From: Flagellimonas sp. HMM57
Lineage (GTDB): Bacteria; Bacteroidota; Bacteroidia; Flavobacteriales; Flavobacteriaceae
Direction: 5' to 3'
Length of the DNA: 64,000 nucleotides
NCBI RefSeq assembly: GCF_021390175.1
Contig: NZ_CP090004.1
Location: 310,001 to 374,000 of the forward strand
This document shows positions 9,768 through 17,674 of this stretch, piece after piece; within the stretch, counting starts at the first letter, position 1, and every line of letters starts with the position of its first letter. The translations under genes and the position numbers were made by a program. The notes under the pieces are model-generated. The model ran no database searches. It was given only the letters and a program-made list of their open reading frames with translations, and was not told where the DNA came from.

Positions 9768-11114
9768 TTAAATAATTTCTAATGCATTTTTAGTTTCATC
9801 ATACGGGCCATTCTTTATTTTTTTATTCAACGAGTATAAAAATAAAAGTAGCAATATGGAATAGACCACTGTAAATAGTATTAATGAAAATAGAATTTGA
9901 TTGGATGATACTTCCTGCGAAAAGCCTTCGCTTGTTCTTAAATGTCCATAGACAATCCACGGCTGTCTTCCCATTTCGGCAGCAAACCAACCCACTTGAT
10001 TGGCTATCTGAGGCAAGATTACTGATAGGGCAAAAATCTTCAGTAGCCATTTTTTGTCGAACAGTTTGCCTCTCCACCATAAAAAACTAGCATATAACGT
10101 AAGTCCAATCAAAAACATCCCAATGGAAATCATAATGTGATAAAACTGAAAAACGGCATTCACCTGCCCAGGCCTATCTTCTTTTGGAAAAGCATTTAAC
10201 CCCGTAACCGGCTCATCAAAATCTTGATGTACCAAAAAGGATAATCCTCCTGGCAAACTTATGCCAGTTACTTCTTGGGCAGTATCATCTACCCAACCAA
10301 AAAGATATAAGTCTGCTGGTGCTGAAGCCTCATAGTGCCCTTCCATTGCGGCCAACTTAGCAGGTTGATTTTTGGCGACGCCATCTCCAGAACTGTGTCC
10401 AGATACCAATTGTGCCAAAGAGAATATAGTTGCTACAACCAGCGAAATTTTGAATGCTTTTTTTGATATTTCTATGTACCTGCCCTTAAGAAGATAATAT
10501 GCATGAACACTTAAAACTAAAAAAGCACCGGCCAAAAAAGCGCCCTGCCATGTGTGAATAATTCTATCTACACTTGAAGGATTAAACACCATGGCCCAAA
10601 AATCGGTTACCTCTGCCCTTGCATCAAAACCTTCACCAATAATATGGTATCCTGCAGGTGTCTGTTGCCAACTATTGGCCACTACGATCCAAACCGCAGA
10701 AAACATAGAGCCCAAAAACACACCTATCGTAGAGATGAAATGCACCTTTGGAGAAACTCGATTCCAACCAAAAATTAAAATGCCCAAAAAAGTGCTTTCC
10801 AACCCAAAAGCAAATAATCCTTCTGCCGCCAATGCACTGCCAAAAATATCACCTACGTACCTTGAATATACGGCCCAATTGGTACCAAATTCAAACTCCA
10901 TTATTATTCCTGTGGCTACGCCAATACCAAAGGTAATAGCGAATATCTTTAACCAAAAACGCGTTAAAATCTCATAATGCTTATTCCCTGTTTTCAAATA
11001 AAGCCCTTCCATGATAACCATGATCAAGCCTATACCAATACTTAATGGAGGATAGATGTAATGGAATGAAATGGTGAAGGCAAACTGTATTCGGGCGAGA
11101 ATTTCTGTGTCCAT
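9768..11114 (-). CDS. cydA: Cytochrome bd ubiquinol oxidase subunit I
   Basis: This is the haem-carrying subunit of cytochrome bd oxidase in the inner membrane. The 448-residue protein contains FTISFHYIYPPLSIG, whose His18 corresponds to a haem ligand. The signature GRQPW (382-386) is followed by the VYGHLRTSEG segment. At 448 residues it is shorter than the roughly 520 of the E. coli form, which implies a short quinol-binding Q-loop, as in many Bacteroidota. It is first in a two-gene operon with cydB. A GTAAC-N4-GTTAC dyad and a perfect TACCTTTG -7 box lie immediately upstream, with the dyad centre about 57 bases from the start codon. This suggests activation by the Crp/Fnr protein encoded further along the cluster. 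Confidence 0.96.
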   Translation of the reverse strand: MDTEILARIQFAFTISFHYIYPPLSIGIGLIMVIMEGLYLKTGNKHYEILTRFWLKIFAITFGIGVATGIIMEFEFGTNWAVYSRYVGDIFGSALAAEGLFAFGLESTFLGILIFGWNRVSPKVHFISTIGVFLGSMFSAVWIVVANSWQQTPAGYHIIGEGFDARAEVTDFWAMVFNPSSVDRIIHTWQGAFLAGAFLVLSVHAYYLLKGRYIEISKKAFKISLVVATIFSLAQLVSGHSSGDGVAKNQPAKLAAMEGHYEASAPADLYLFGWVDDTAQEVTGISLPGGLSFLVHQDFDEPVTGLNAFPKEDRPGQVNAVFQFYHIMISIGMFLIGLTLYASFLWWRGKLFDKKWLLKIFALSVILPQIANQVGWFAAEMGRQPWIVYGHLRTSEGFSQEVSSNQILFSLILFTVVYSILLLLFLYSLNKKIKNGPYDETKNALEII

Positions 11115-11133
11115 AGCTTCAAGGGGTTTACTT

Positions 11134-11177
11134 CAAAGGTATTTTTAAGCACATCTAAACAAAGTAACTTCGGTTAC
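11134..11177 (-). promoter_or_regulatory. Composite Crp/Fnr-type promoter of cydAB (site A)
   Basis: The dyad GTAAC-TTCG-GTTAC is at 11164-11177. Read on the - strand, 22 bases separate it from the -7 box TACCTTTG (11134-11141), a perfect TAnnTTTG. The dyad replaces the -33 element. Both half-sites are perfect. It is one of eight equally spaced elements in the block. Confidence 0.8.
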
Positions 11178-11213
11178 ATAAAACAAGAAATAAGAATCTT
11201 TCCATGTTAAATT

Positions 11214-11249
11214 AAACAAAAAAAGAGACCTATGGTGAATAGGTCTCTT
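11214..11249 (-). terminator. Factor-independent terminator of the peroxiredoxin gene
   Basis: An 11-bp stem (11223-11233 with 11239-11249; AAGAGACCTAT and its complement) closes a 5-base loop. On the - strand it is followed by a run of about seven T. It lies just downstream of the peroxiredoxin stop and isolates that gene from the cydA promoter. Confidence 0.8.
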
Positions 11250-11270
11250 CTTTGTGTAAAAAACTGGTTT

Positions 11271-11936
11271 TTAAATATCTTTTTTAGCTAAGTACCAAGT
11301 TACTTTTTGCACTGTATCGTCTTCTAATCTCTCATTTAAGGCATCAAGTGTTTTTGGTGGCGGCACAATCACCTTATCTCCCTTTTTCCAATCTAATGGC
11401 ATCGCTACTTTATATTCATCCGAAGTCTGTAAGGCAACAAGAGCTCTTATGATTTCGCTCATATTACGCCCCACATTCAACGGGTAATACATGATTAGAC
11501 GGATTTTCTTCTCCGGGTCGATAAAGAATACTGCTCTAACCGCTGCTGTTTCACTTTCGTTGGGCTGAAGCATTCCATAAAGTTTGGATACTTTCATATC
11601 TAGGTCGGCTATTATAGGAAAGTCAAAATAAACTCCTGTAGTTTCCCTTACATTTTGTACCCAGCCCAAGTGTGCATGTATACTGTCAATACTCAGTCCT
11701 AACAATTCCGTATTTAGGGAATCAAACTCATTTTTCCGGGTTGCAAAGCCACTCATTTCTGTTGTACAGACAGGTGTAAAATCTGCTGGATGGGAAAACA
11801 TCACAATCCATTTATCTTTTGCAAAGTCGGATAGTTTAATTTTACCTTTTGTAGTCAGTGCTTCAAAATCAGGGGCCTTGTCCCCAATTCTTGGCATGTG
11901 CTGAACTTCTTCTTCAAAAACACTTGAATTTTCCAT
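11271..11936 (-). CDS. 1-Cys (Prx6-type) peroxiredoxin
   Basis: This is a cytosolic thiol peroxidase that reduces H2O2, organic peroxides or peroxynitrite. The 221-residue protein has the peroxidatic motif HPADFTPVCTTE with Cys57. An arginine in the AAVRAVFFID segment fits the family, as does the long C-terminal dimerisation region of the Prx6 group (PLDWKKGDKVIVPPP). No partner cysteine is evident, consistent with a 1-Cys mechanism. A start at Met14 (MPRIGD) would also give a complete domain. It is monocistronic, flanked by its own terminator and by a GTAAC-dyad promoter. That places it in the same predicted regulon as the sulfide genes, perhaps because sulfide and persulfide chemistry generates peroxide. 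Confidence 0.93.
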   Translation of the reverse strand: MENSSVFEEEVQHMPRIGDKAPDFEALTTKGKIKLSDFAKDKWIVMFSHPADFTPVCTTEMSGFATRKNEFDSLNTELLGLSIDSIHAHLGWVQNVRETTGVYFDFPIIADLDMKVSKLYGMLQPNESETAAVRAVFFIDPEKKIRLIMYYPLNVGRNMSEIIRALVALQTSDEYKVAMPLDWKKGDKVIVPPPKTLDALNERLEDDTVQKVTWYLAKKDI

Positions 11937-11975
11937 AGTGATATAGATTAAATTTATAATTATAATAATTAATCA

Positions 11976-12019
11976 TAAAATTAAACTATGGTAAATATAT
12001 GGGAAGTAACTTGAGTTAC
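11976..12019 (-). promoter_or_regulatory. Composite Crp/Fnr-type promoter of the peroxiredoxin gene (site B)
   Basis: The dyad GTAAC-TTGA-GTTAC (12006-12019) has perfect half-sites. On the - strand, 22 bases separate it from the -7 box TAATTTTA (11976-11983). The dyad centre is about 77 bases before the start codon. The flank TTAT before the dyad is shared with four other sites. Confidence 0.75.
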
Positions 12020-12078
12020 ATAATCAGGATTTAACCAAGTTTTAACGCAATTGAAAAGATTGTTCATTTTTTTCAAAG

Positions 12079-12104
12079 AAAAAGGCGATATAAGATATAT
12101 CGCC
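12079..12104 (-). terminator. Factor-independent terminator of the SQR gene
   Basis: GGCGATAT (12084-12091) pairs with ATATCGCC (12097-12104) around a 5-base loop. On the - strand the stem is followed by TTTTTCTTTG. It lies 37 bases after the SQR stop codon. Confidence 0.75.
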
Positions 12105-12140
12105 CCTAAACCATAGTACACATACCTGACAATAATGGCA

Positions 12141-13409
12141 CTATACATCTTGACCCTTCAACATTTTGTTCCAGTACAAATACGGTAACATAAATTTTTT
12201 GAACATGTATAATCTCCAATGTTCTTTCGCACTATTGAATACCAACATACGCTTTAATTTAGGGTCAGGAGTAAAATTACCATCGTAGTCAAATTCGGCC
12301 AAGGTCATTTTACCATAACCTGTGACCAACGGACAGCTTGAGTAGCCATTATATCCTTTGTTTTTAGCAATTTGATCATTTATAAGCTTGGTGATATTAT
12401 CGACAACAACAGGAACTTGTTTTCTGATAGCGGCACCGGTCTTCGCCGTTGGAAGCGCTGCAACATCCCCTACCCCAAAAATATTTGGGTATGCATTGTG
12501 CTGTAAGGAATGATGGTCTACATCCAACCACCCATCTTTATTTGTTAGCGATGATTCACGTACAAATTTTGGTGCAGTTTGAGGTGGTGCTATATGTAAT
12601 AGGTCAAATGGCATCTCTATGATTTCATCAACGGTGGGAGATGATTTTTCTCCTAAAACATTGTCTTCATTGATAACACATTTATTCTCGTTTGGATCTG
12701 TATGTTTGAAATACACGATTTTTTTACTAGAATCAATTTTAATAGGTGAGTAGAAAGGCTTGAAATGTATACCGTAATTTCCAATTACTTTCATTAAGGT
12801 ATCCCGTATCGGTTTAACACCAAATATTACACTGCCAGGGGTTGCGAAAACTACATTTGTCTTATCAGAAAGATTGTTCCTTTTAAAGTAATCTGCCGCT
12901 AAATAGGCTATTTTTTGGGGGGCTCCTCCACATTTTATAGGAGTTGCAGGTTGGGTAAAAATAGCATTGCCGCCTTTAAAACCTTGTAGCACTTTCCATG
13001 TATACTTCGGGTCAATATAATTACTGCAAGCAACTCCTTTTTCCAATGCTTCGGATAATCCTTCTATCAGTTCTGGTGCCATGACCAATCCTGGTGCCAC
13101 AACTAGATAATCATAAGATATTGTGCCGGTATTTTTAGTGGTGATTGTATTGTTTTCGGGATGAAAAGACATTGCAAAATCCTTTATCCAAGTAACATTC
13201 TTAGGCATTACGGCTTTCATGGGCCTTCCTGTCTTCTTGTACTTATAATCACCTGCGCCAACCAAGGTCCAAGCGGGTTGGTAGTAATGGGTTTCAGCTG
13301 GTTCAATAACAGCCACATCGAACTCCTTGTTCTTCTTCAATAATTTGGCAGCGGTCATAATACCACCAGTACCGCCACCAATGATTAAAATCTGATGATG
13401 TGTTTTCAT
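12141..13409 (-). CDS. Type II sulfide:quinone oxidoreductase (SQOR-like)
   Basis: This is a membrane-associated FAD enzyme that oxidises H2S to persulfide or polysulfide and passes electrons to quinone. From the start chosen here it has 422 residues. The N-terminal FAD motif is HHQILIIGGGTGG (4-16). Two cysteines sit in contexts matching the redox pair of the mitochondrial-type enzyme: PIKCGGAPQKI (Cys160) and YSSCPLVTGYGKM (Cys359). A third is Cys128. GVGDVAALP near 312-320 is the second FAD contact. The reading frame extends upstream to 13523, but that extension would cover the promoter dyad and has no homology-like features, so I place the start at 13409. Its electrons could feed the cytochrome bd encoded nearby. 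The persulfide could feed the CstB-like enzymes. Confidence 0.92.
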   Translation of the reverse strand: MKTHHQILIIGGGTGGIMTAAKLLKKNKEFDVAVIEPAETHYYQPAWTLVGAGDYKYKKTGRPMKAVMPKNVTWIKDFAMSFHPENNTITTKNTGTISYDYLVVAPGLVMAPELIEGLSEALEKGVACSNYIDPKYTWKVLQGFKGGNAIFTQPATPIKCGGAPQKIAYLAADYFKRNNLSDKTNVVFATPGSVIFGVKPIRDTLMKVIGNYGIHFKPFYSPIKIDSSKKIVYFKHTDPNENKCVINEDNVLGEKSSPTVDEIIEMPFDLLHIAPPQTAPKFVRESSLTNKDGWLDVDHHSLQHNAYPNIFGVGDVAALPTAKTGAAIRKQVPVVVDNITKLINDQIAKNKGYNGYSSCPLVTGYGKMTLAEFDYDGNFTPDPKLKRMLVFNSAKEHWRLYMFKKFMLPYLYWNKMLKGQDV

Positions 13410-13436
13410 TTTTTGAGCATTTTCTTGTGAATTTCT

Positions 13437-13480
13437 TAAAAATACCCATTCAATTTTGCGTATAAAGTGACTCAGGTTAC
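13437..13480 (-). promoter_or_regulatory. Composite Crp/Fnr-type promoter of SQR (site C)
   Basis: The dyad GTGAC-TCAG-GTTAC (13467-13480) has one substitution in one half-site. On the - strand, 22 bases separate it from the -7 box TATTTTTA (13437-13444). Its centre is about 65 bases before the start at 13409, like the other sites. This argues against the longer reading-frame start at 13523. Confidence 0.75.
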
Positions 13481-13538
13481 ATAAGCGTGTTTTTGCTAAC
13501 ACATGATGTAATCTAAAAAGCAACTGTGTACTTTTCCA

Positions 13539-13940
13539 TTACTCAACTACTACATACTTCGCAGAAACTAGTTCAATTGATTGGACTGTTGCCAGTCCCT
13601 GTTCAAATGGTTCCTCTTCATCAAAACTTATCGTACAATCAGAATTTGCACCTATTTCAGTACATGGTGCATTTGTTGAGAAAAATTGAGTACTCACGAG
13701 TCCATCAGCATTTGTAGTAATTTCATAACCTCCCCTTATGTCTACTCCATTGGGGTTTGTAAACTCAATCTCATAACGCAATCTTTGGGAATCGTTTCCA
13801 GTATCAGCAATGAACTCAAAAAGCAAAACTTCAACCAATATATCTTGCAACATTTCTTCTTCTTGTTCCTCGTTGCTGTCATTGCTGCATGAATAAATTA
13901 CAAGTATCATTAATAAAAGAGAAAAAACATTTTTTTTCAT
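13539..13940 (-). CDS. Small hypothetical lipoprotein
   Basis: This is a 133-residue protein with a clear lipoprotein signal (IYSC, Cys18). An acidic linker follows (EEQEEE near 24-29), then about 100 residues rich in beta-strand-like alternation with two further cysteines (NAPC and NSDC) that might form a disulfide. I do not recognise a family. It is exported and probably lies in the periplasm or at the outer membrane. It sits upstream of SQR in the same direction, but SQR has its own promoter in the gap. No GTAAC dyad is seen before this gene, so it may not belong to the regulon. Confidence 0.7.
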   Translation of the reverse strand: MKKNVFSLLLMILVIYSCSNDSNEEQEEEMLQDILVEVLLFEFIADTGNDSQRLRYEIEFTNPNGVDIRGGYEITTNADGLVSTQFFSTNAPCTEIGANSDCTISFDEEEPFEQGLATVQSIELVSAKYVVVE

Positions 13941-14197
13941 AGTTTAAATTTCTTTACTCTAATAGCTTTCCATTTGTATCTATAACAAATTGAACAGTTA
14001 CTCAACTTTCTATAGTTTTAGTAGAACCTAAATTAAATTTTGCATTTCGCACTAATTTACAACGAAGTTTTACTTCTCTGTTCTCGGGAACTGAAAATTT
14101 GTCCATAGACATATAAAAACAAAACAGGTGTGGAATTAAGGATAAGCAGAAAATAAAAAAAGACCTAAAAAAATTGATTTACAACACTAACGTCTTT

Positions 14198-15211
14198 TTA
14201 TTTAAATGAGCTAGGATTCTCAAAAACAATACTCCAGATACCTCTTACTTGATTCACATCATACCCTTGGGCCATATCTTTTGGGTATAAGTCTTTTAAA
14301 GCAATGAGTACTTCAGGTTTAATTTGTTGTTTGGGCACACCATGGCATTGCAAGCACATACTATTGGTAACGATTGGGTAATAGAAGTGATTGACCTCAT
14401 CTTGGCTTTCCACAATGGGTATGATGCTCTCCCCGCTTGCCAATACTTGTTTATAATATTCGATTTTCTCCAATTCAATTGCATTGGCAAGATTCTTTGG
14501 GTTTCTAGGTTTATCACTTACTCTTTTAATCAGGGCATTGTGATTGTTGGCCATACTATCGGTCAATGGGTATGCTCTTTCATTACAAAAGGCCAATGCT
14601 TCTAGCGTTCCTTTTTTTTGGATGGTCCCCATAAGATTTTTACCCAACATTTTTTTGGTACTCAAGGCATATTCAAGACCTATGTCCTCTTTGGAGAGTG
14701 TATCATTGGAATATATTTTCTTGCCCTTGTTTATATAAGGTTTTCGGTTAGGGTTATTTTCCCAATGCTTTTTAAACCAGGATGGTTCTTCTATTTCATA
14801 TTCATATAGATATTCGCCGATCTGTTCTATATCTTCCTTTTTAAAGGACTGATAAGGCATTACCCCAAATCTCCTGACGGCACCGCGTAGTTTGGCATTT
14901 TCTTCAGAGGGTTGTTCCAAAAAGCTCCAAATGGATTGAATAAACGCTTCTTTTGTAGTGCTTTCATCAATGTAATGTGCTTTAATGGCCACCATTGGAG
15001 GACCAATTCTACCTTCTTTTTCAGAAGCTGTTGGGCTGTGGCATAGATGACACTGGTTTTCCATCAACTTTTTTCCAGAATGGATTTTGGAAGATGTAAG
15101 CGCTGTGTCTTTTAATTCTAACGGGACGGCACCGTATTTTTCCGTTGCTCTGTCCTTGCATCCAAAAACTATTGAAAGACATAGTAAAAGCCAAATTACC
15201 CTTCTTACCAT
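14198..15211 (-). CDS. Di-haem lipoprotein: cytochrome c domain fused to a DUF3365/Tll0287-like domain
   Basis: This is an exported c-type cytochrome lipoprotein of 337 residues, lipobox VFGC (Cys18). The first haem site is CHLCH (54-58), in a small class I-like cytochrome domain with a possible Met ligand in GVMPYQSF (near 117). The second haem site is CLQCH (286-290), near the end of a DUF3365-like domain (about 165-330) with the typical CNERAYPLTDSM stretch. Haem attachment implies periplasmic exposure. It starts 3 bases after the HMA gene and is last in the rhodanese-HMA-cytochrome operon driven by a GTAAC-dyad promoter. It may carry electrons from a sulfur compound or act as a haem-based sensor; neither role is shown. 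Confidence 0.85.
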   Translation of the reverse strand: MVRRVIWLLLCLSIVFGCKDRATEKYGAVPLELKDTALTSSKIHSGKKLMENQCHLCHSPTASEKEGRIGPPMVAIKAHYIDESTTKEAFIQSIWSFLEQPSEENAKLRGAVRRFGVMPYQSFKKEDIEQIGEYLYEYEIEEPSWFKKHWENNPNRKPYINKGKKIYSNDTLSKEDIGLEYALSTKKMLGKNLMGTIQKKGTLEALAFCNERAYPLTDSMANNHNALIKRVSDKPRNPKNLANAIELEKIEYYKQVLASGESIIPIVESQDEVNHFYYPIVTNSMCLQCHGVPKQQIKPEVLIALKDLYPKDMAQGYDVNQVRGIWSIVFENPSSFK

Positions 15212-15214
15212 AAG

Positions 15215-15481
15215 TTAACTCAGTTTACCCGTTGCACAACTAATGAAAGATTTGGTTTTATCCATTAATGAGTTGGTGTCCTCTATGCTAGGATATCCCA
15301 AAGATTTAAGTGTGTTTTTTATTTGAAGAGCATCTTCATGCTCATCATGGTCGAATGAAATCTTTGATGCTTCCACATCAACATCAACCTTGAAAACACC
15401 TTTCTCTTGTAATAGTTTATTGGTAATAGTCTTTGCACAACCACCACACTTCAGATTTTGTACTATAATCGATGTTCTCAT
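15215..15481 (-). CDS. Small HMA-domain (heavy-metal-associated) protein
   Basis: This 88-residue cytosolic protein has the ferredoxin-like HMA fold of copper chaperones. The metal-binding motif is KCGGC (Cys12, Cys15). It has an extra C-terminal tail with a lone cysteine (SCATGKLS). No copper ATPase is nearby. It lies between a rhodanese and a haem lipoprotein in one operon under the GTAAC-dyad promoter, so binding or transfer of a metal, or of sulfane sulfur on the CGGC thiols, are both conceivable. The family call is firm; the ligand is not. Confidence 0.85.
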   Translation of the reverse strand: MRTSIIVQNLKCGGCAKTITNKLLQEKGVFKVDVDVEASKISFDHDEHEDALQIKNTLKSLGYPSIEDTNSLMDKTKSFISCATGKLS

Positions 15482-15525
15482 TTTTCTTGTTATTTGATTA
15501 AATACTATATTTTTTTAAGTCTATT

Positions 15526-15870
15526 TTAGTACCAAGCCATGTACCCTCCCTTAAGATCATAGATTTCCTCAAAACCCATCGTCGAAAGAATTCTAGCTGC
15601 TTTTTGGCTTCTATTACCTGAACGGCAGTAAAGATATATAGGGGCTTTCTTATCCAGTTTTTCTGCCGAAGTTTTAAAAGATGATTGTTGGAAGAAATCA
15701 ATGTTCAGGGCATTGGAAATATGTCCAGAACGATACTCTTTTGGTGTTCTTACATCAACCAATTGCACATTTTTTTGGGTAATGGATGATTTGAATTCAT
15801 CCACGTTCAAAATTTTAATATGCCCTATTTCTTGTGTTTTTGCGCCAAATAAAAAACCAAATAGTCCCAT
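15526..15870 (-). CDS. Single-domain rhodanese (sulfurtransferase)
   Basis: This is a sulfurtransferase that moves sulfane sulfur through an active-site cysteine persulfide. The 114-residue protein consists of one rhodanese domain with the active loop YCRSGNRS (Cys82) and the entry motif VDVRTPKEYRSGHI (38-51). A short hydrophobic N-terminus (MGLFGFLFG) could be a weak membrane anchor. It is the first gene of the operon rhodanese-HMA-cytochrome, with a GTAAC-dyad promoter directly upstream. In sulfide-oxidising pathways such enzymes transfer persulfide sulfur between SQR and downstream acceptors, which fits the neighbourhood. Confidence 0.93.
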   Translation of the reverse strand: MGLFGFLFGAKTQEIGHIKILNVDEFKSSITQKNVQLVDVRTPKEYRSGHISNALNIDFFQQSSFKTSAEKLDKKAPIYLYCRSGNRSQKAARILSTMGFEEIYDLKGGYMAWY

Positions 15871-15897
15871 AAGTATCAGTTACTTTTTTAAACCTAT

Positions 15898-15941
15898 CAA
15901 AAATAAGAATCGTACTGGTTTTTATCAGTAACCTCTGTTAC
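15898..15941 (-). promoter_or_regulatory. Composite Crp/Fnr-type promoter of the rhodanese-HMA-cytochrome operon (site D)
   Basis: The dyad GTAAC-CTCT-GTTAC (15928-15941) has perfect half-sites. On the - strand, 22 bases separate it from TATTTTTG (15898-15905), a perfect -7 box. The dyad centre is about 65 bases before the rhodanese start codon. Confidence 0.8.
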
Positions 15942-15962
15942 ACATCAGTTTATTTTCAAAAC

Positions 15963-15993
15963 AAAAAGGCTATCTTAAAAGACAGCCTTTTTT
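15963..15993 (-). terminator. Hairpin terminator downstream of the first CstB-like gene
   Basis: AAAAAGGCT (15963-15971) pairs with AGCCTTTTT (15984-15992), with an inner TCTT/AAGA extension. T-rich sequence follows on the - strand. It separates the gene ending at 16195 from the rhodanese promoter. The 200 bases between this hairpin and 16195 hold no gene; a short palindrome TACCTCT-AA-AGAGGTA at 16054-16069 is the only structure seen there. Confidence 0.65.
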
Positions 15994-16194
15994 AACCAAC
16001 CAAAAAATTAAGCACTTAGGTTATGGAACGTATCACCTGAGTACCTAGCCAATTACCTCTAAAGAGGTATATGGTTTCTTTACCACCAAATATTTCCACT
16101 GTTTTCCAAGTTACTTGTTATTGCTTTTCTGTTTTGTCGATATCCACTTTAAGGCGTCATACACAAAAAACATGCAAATAAAACTGCTTGTGAA

Positions 16195-17607
16195 TTATTT
16201 TAGTGTTGAAGGGCATACATAATCAGAAACGGAAACATTAGCTTCTTTTATAGCTTTAAAGCCTCCTGCAATGTCTATTGAATTATGAATACCCCTACTT
16301 TTTAGGACAGAAGCAGCAATCATACTACGATATCCCGCCGCACAGTGAATAAAGAAAATATCTTCATTGGGAAACTCGGCCAAATGGTCATTTAAGAAAT
16401 CTAAAGGAGTGTTATATGCCCCATCTACATGTTCGGATACATACTCACTTTTTTTCCTTACATCAAAAACAGGTGTTTCTTCTTCCTCAAGCATAGTCTT
16501 AAAGACAGTTGCGTTTACCGAGTTTACAGAATCATATTCCTTGGATGCTGTTCTCCATGCATCAAACCCTCCTTCTAAATATCCTAGTGTATTATCAAAA
16601 CCAACGCGTGAGAGCCTGGTAACCGTTTCTTCTTCTCTTCCTTTAGGCGCAATAAACAAAATAGGTTGTTTTACATCAGCTATCAAAGCTCCTACCCATG
16701 GAGCAAAACTTCCATCCAATCCTATAAAAATAGAACGTGGGACATGGCCTTTTGCAAAATCATTTTGATGCCGTACATCCAATACAATGGCATTCGTTTC
16801 GTTCGCTTCGGCCTCAAAAGCATCTGGACTCAGTGCCTGTGTACCTCTTTTAAGAACTACATCTATATCGTCATATCCCTCTTTGTTCATCTTCACGTTT
16901 AGTGGAAAGTATTGAGGTGGTGGCAACAAACCATCCGTTACTTCTTGAACAAACTCTTGTTTCGTCATGTCCGCCCTTAGCGCATAATTTATTTTCTTTT
17001 GATTGCCAAGGGTATCGACTGTCTCTTTCATCATGTTTTTCCCACAGGCAGACCCTGCACCATGTGCAGGATATACGATAACTTCATCGGACAAGGTCAT
17101 GATTTTATTTCTAAGGCTATTGTATAAGGTCCCTGCCAATTGTTCTTGAGTCATATCTGCCGCCTTTTGGGCTAAATCCGGTCTTCCGACATCACCTAAA
17201 AACAAGGTGTCTCCACTAAAAATGGCATGGTCCTTCCCATCCTTATCCCGAAGAAGATATGTAGTACTTTCCATGGTGTGGCCAGGTGTATGCAGTGCCA
17301 CTATAGTTATTTCACCCAATTTAAATTGTTGCCCATCTTCTGCAATAATCGCTTCAAACGAAGGGTTTGCATTTGGACCATATATAATGGGAGCTTTAGT
17401 CTCTTTTGCCAATGTTAAGTGTCCGCTAACAAAATCTGCATGGAAATGTGTCTCAAAAATATATTTGATTTTTGCGTCATCCATCTTTGCCCTTTTTATA
17501 TAAGGATTGACTTCCCTTAAAGGATCAATGATGGCAACTTCACCCTTGCTCTCAATATAATAAGCTCCCTGGGCCAAACAACCAGTATAAATTTGTTCAA
17601 TTTTCAT
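16195..17607 (-). CDS. CstB-like persulfide dioxygenase-rhodanese fusion (copy 1)
   Basis: The predicted role is to oxidise low-molecular-weight persulfide to sulfite and/or to transfer its sulfur, downstream of SQR. The 470 residues hold three parts. The first is an ETHE1-like metallo-beta-lactamase domain with THFHADFVSGH (53-63), HTPGH (His110), SGDTLF (Asp133) and YPAHG (His182). The second is a first rhodanese domain (about 255-355) whose active cysteine is absent. The third is a second rhodanese domain with an intact HCAAGYRS loop (Cys422). This order and the dead first rhodanese match CstB-type enzymes. It lies 63 bases after an equally long paralogue. Its own promoter dyad overlaps the stop codon of that paralogue. 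Confidence 0.92.
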   Translation of the reverse strand: MKIEQIYTGCLAQGAYYIESKGEVAIIDPLREVNPYIKRAKMDDAKIKYIFETHFHADFVSGHLTLAKETKAPIIYGPNANPSFEAIIAEDGQQFKLGEITIVALHTPGHTMESTTYLLRDKDGKDHAIFSGDTLFLGDVGRPDLAQKAADMTQEQLAGTLYNSLRNKIMTLSDEVIVYPAHGAGSACGKNMMKETVDTLGNQKKINYALRADMTKQEFVQEVTDGLLPPPQYFPLNVKMNKEGYDDIDVVLKRGTQALSPDAFEAEANETNAIVLDVRHQNDFAKGHVPRSIFIGLDGSFAPWVGALIADVKQPILFIAPKGREEETVTRLSRVGFDNTLGYLEGGFDAWRTASKEYDSVNSVNATVFKTMLEEEETPVFDVRKKSEYVSEHVDGAYNTPLDFLNDHLAEFPNEDIFFIHCAAGYRSMIAASVLKSRGIHNSIDIAGGFKAIKEANVSVSDYVCPSTLK

Positions 17608-17630
17608 TATTTCTACTTTACAATTTGTGC

Positions 17631-17674
17631 TAAAACTAGTTTATGGTTTAAGGTTTTGCAGTAACCTAGGTTAC
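17631..17674 (-). promoter_or_regulatory. Composite Crp/Fnr-type promoter of CstB-like copy 1 (site E)
   Basis: The dyad GTAACCTAGGTTAC (17661-17674) is a perfect 14-bp palindrome. On the - strand, 22 bases separate it from the -7 box TAGTTTTA (17631-17638). It overlaps the stop codon of copy 2 (17671-17673). Confidence 0.8.

Noticed and set aside
13410..13523. N-terminal extension of the SQR reading frame
   Set aside because: It covers the promoter dyad and -7 box, and the encoded residues precede the FAD motif without any family-like sequence.
13988..14001. Half-site GTTAC upstream of the small lipoprotein as a further operator
   Set aside because: The partner half-site reads AATTG and no suitably spaced -7 box was found.
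16101..16114. GTTTT-CCAA-GTTAC as a ninth regulon site
   Set aside because: Only one half-site matches, there is no -7 box at the 22-base distance, and no start codon follows on that strand at a suitable distance.
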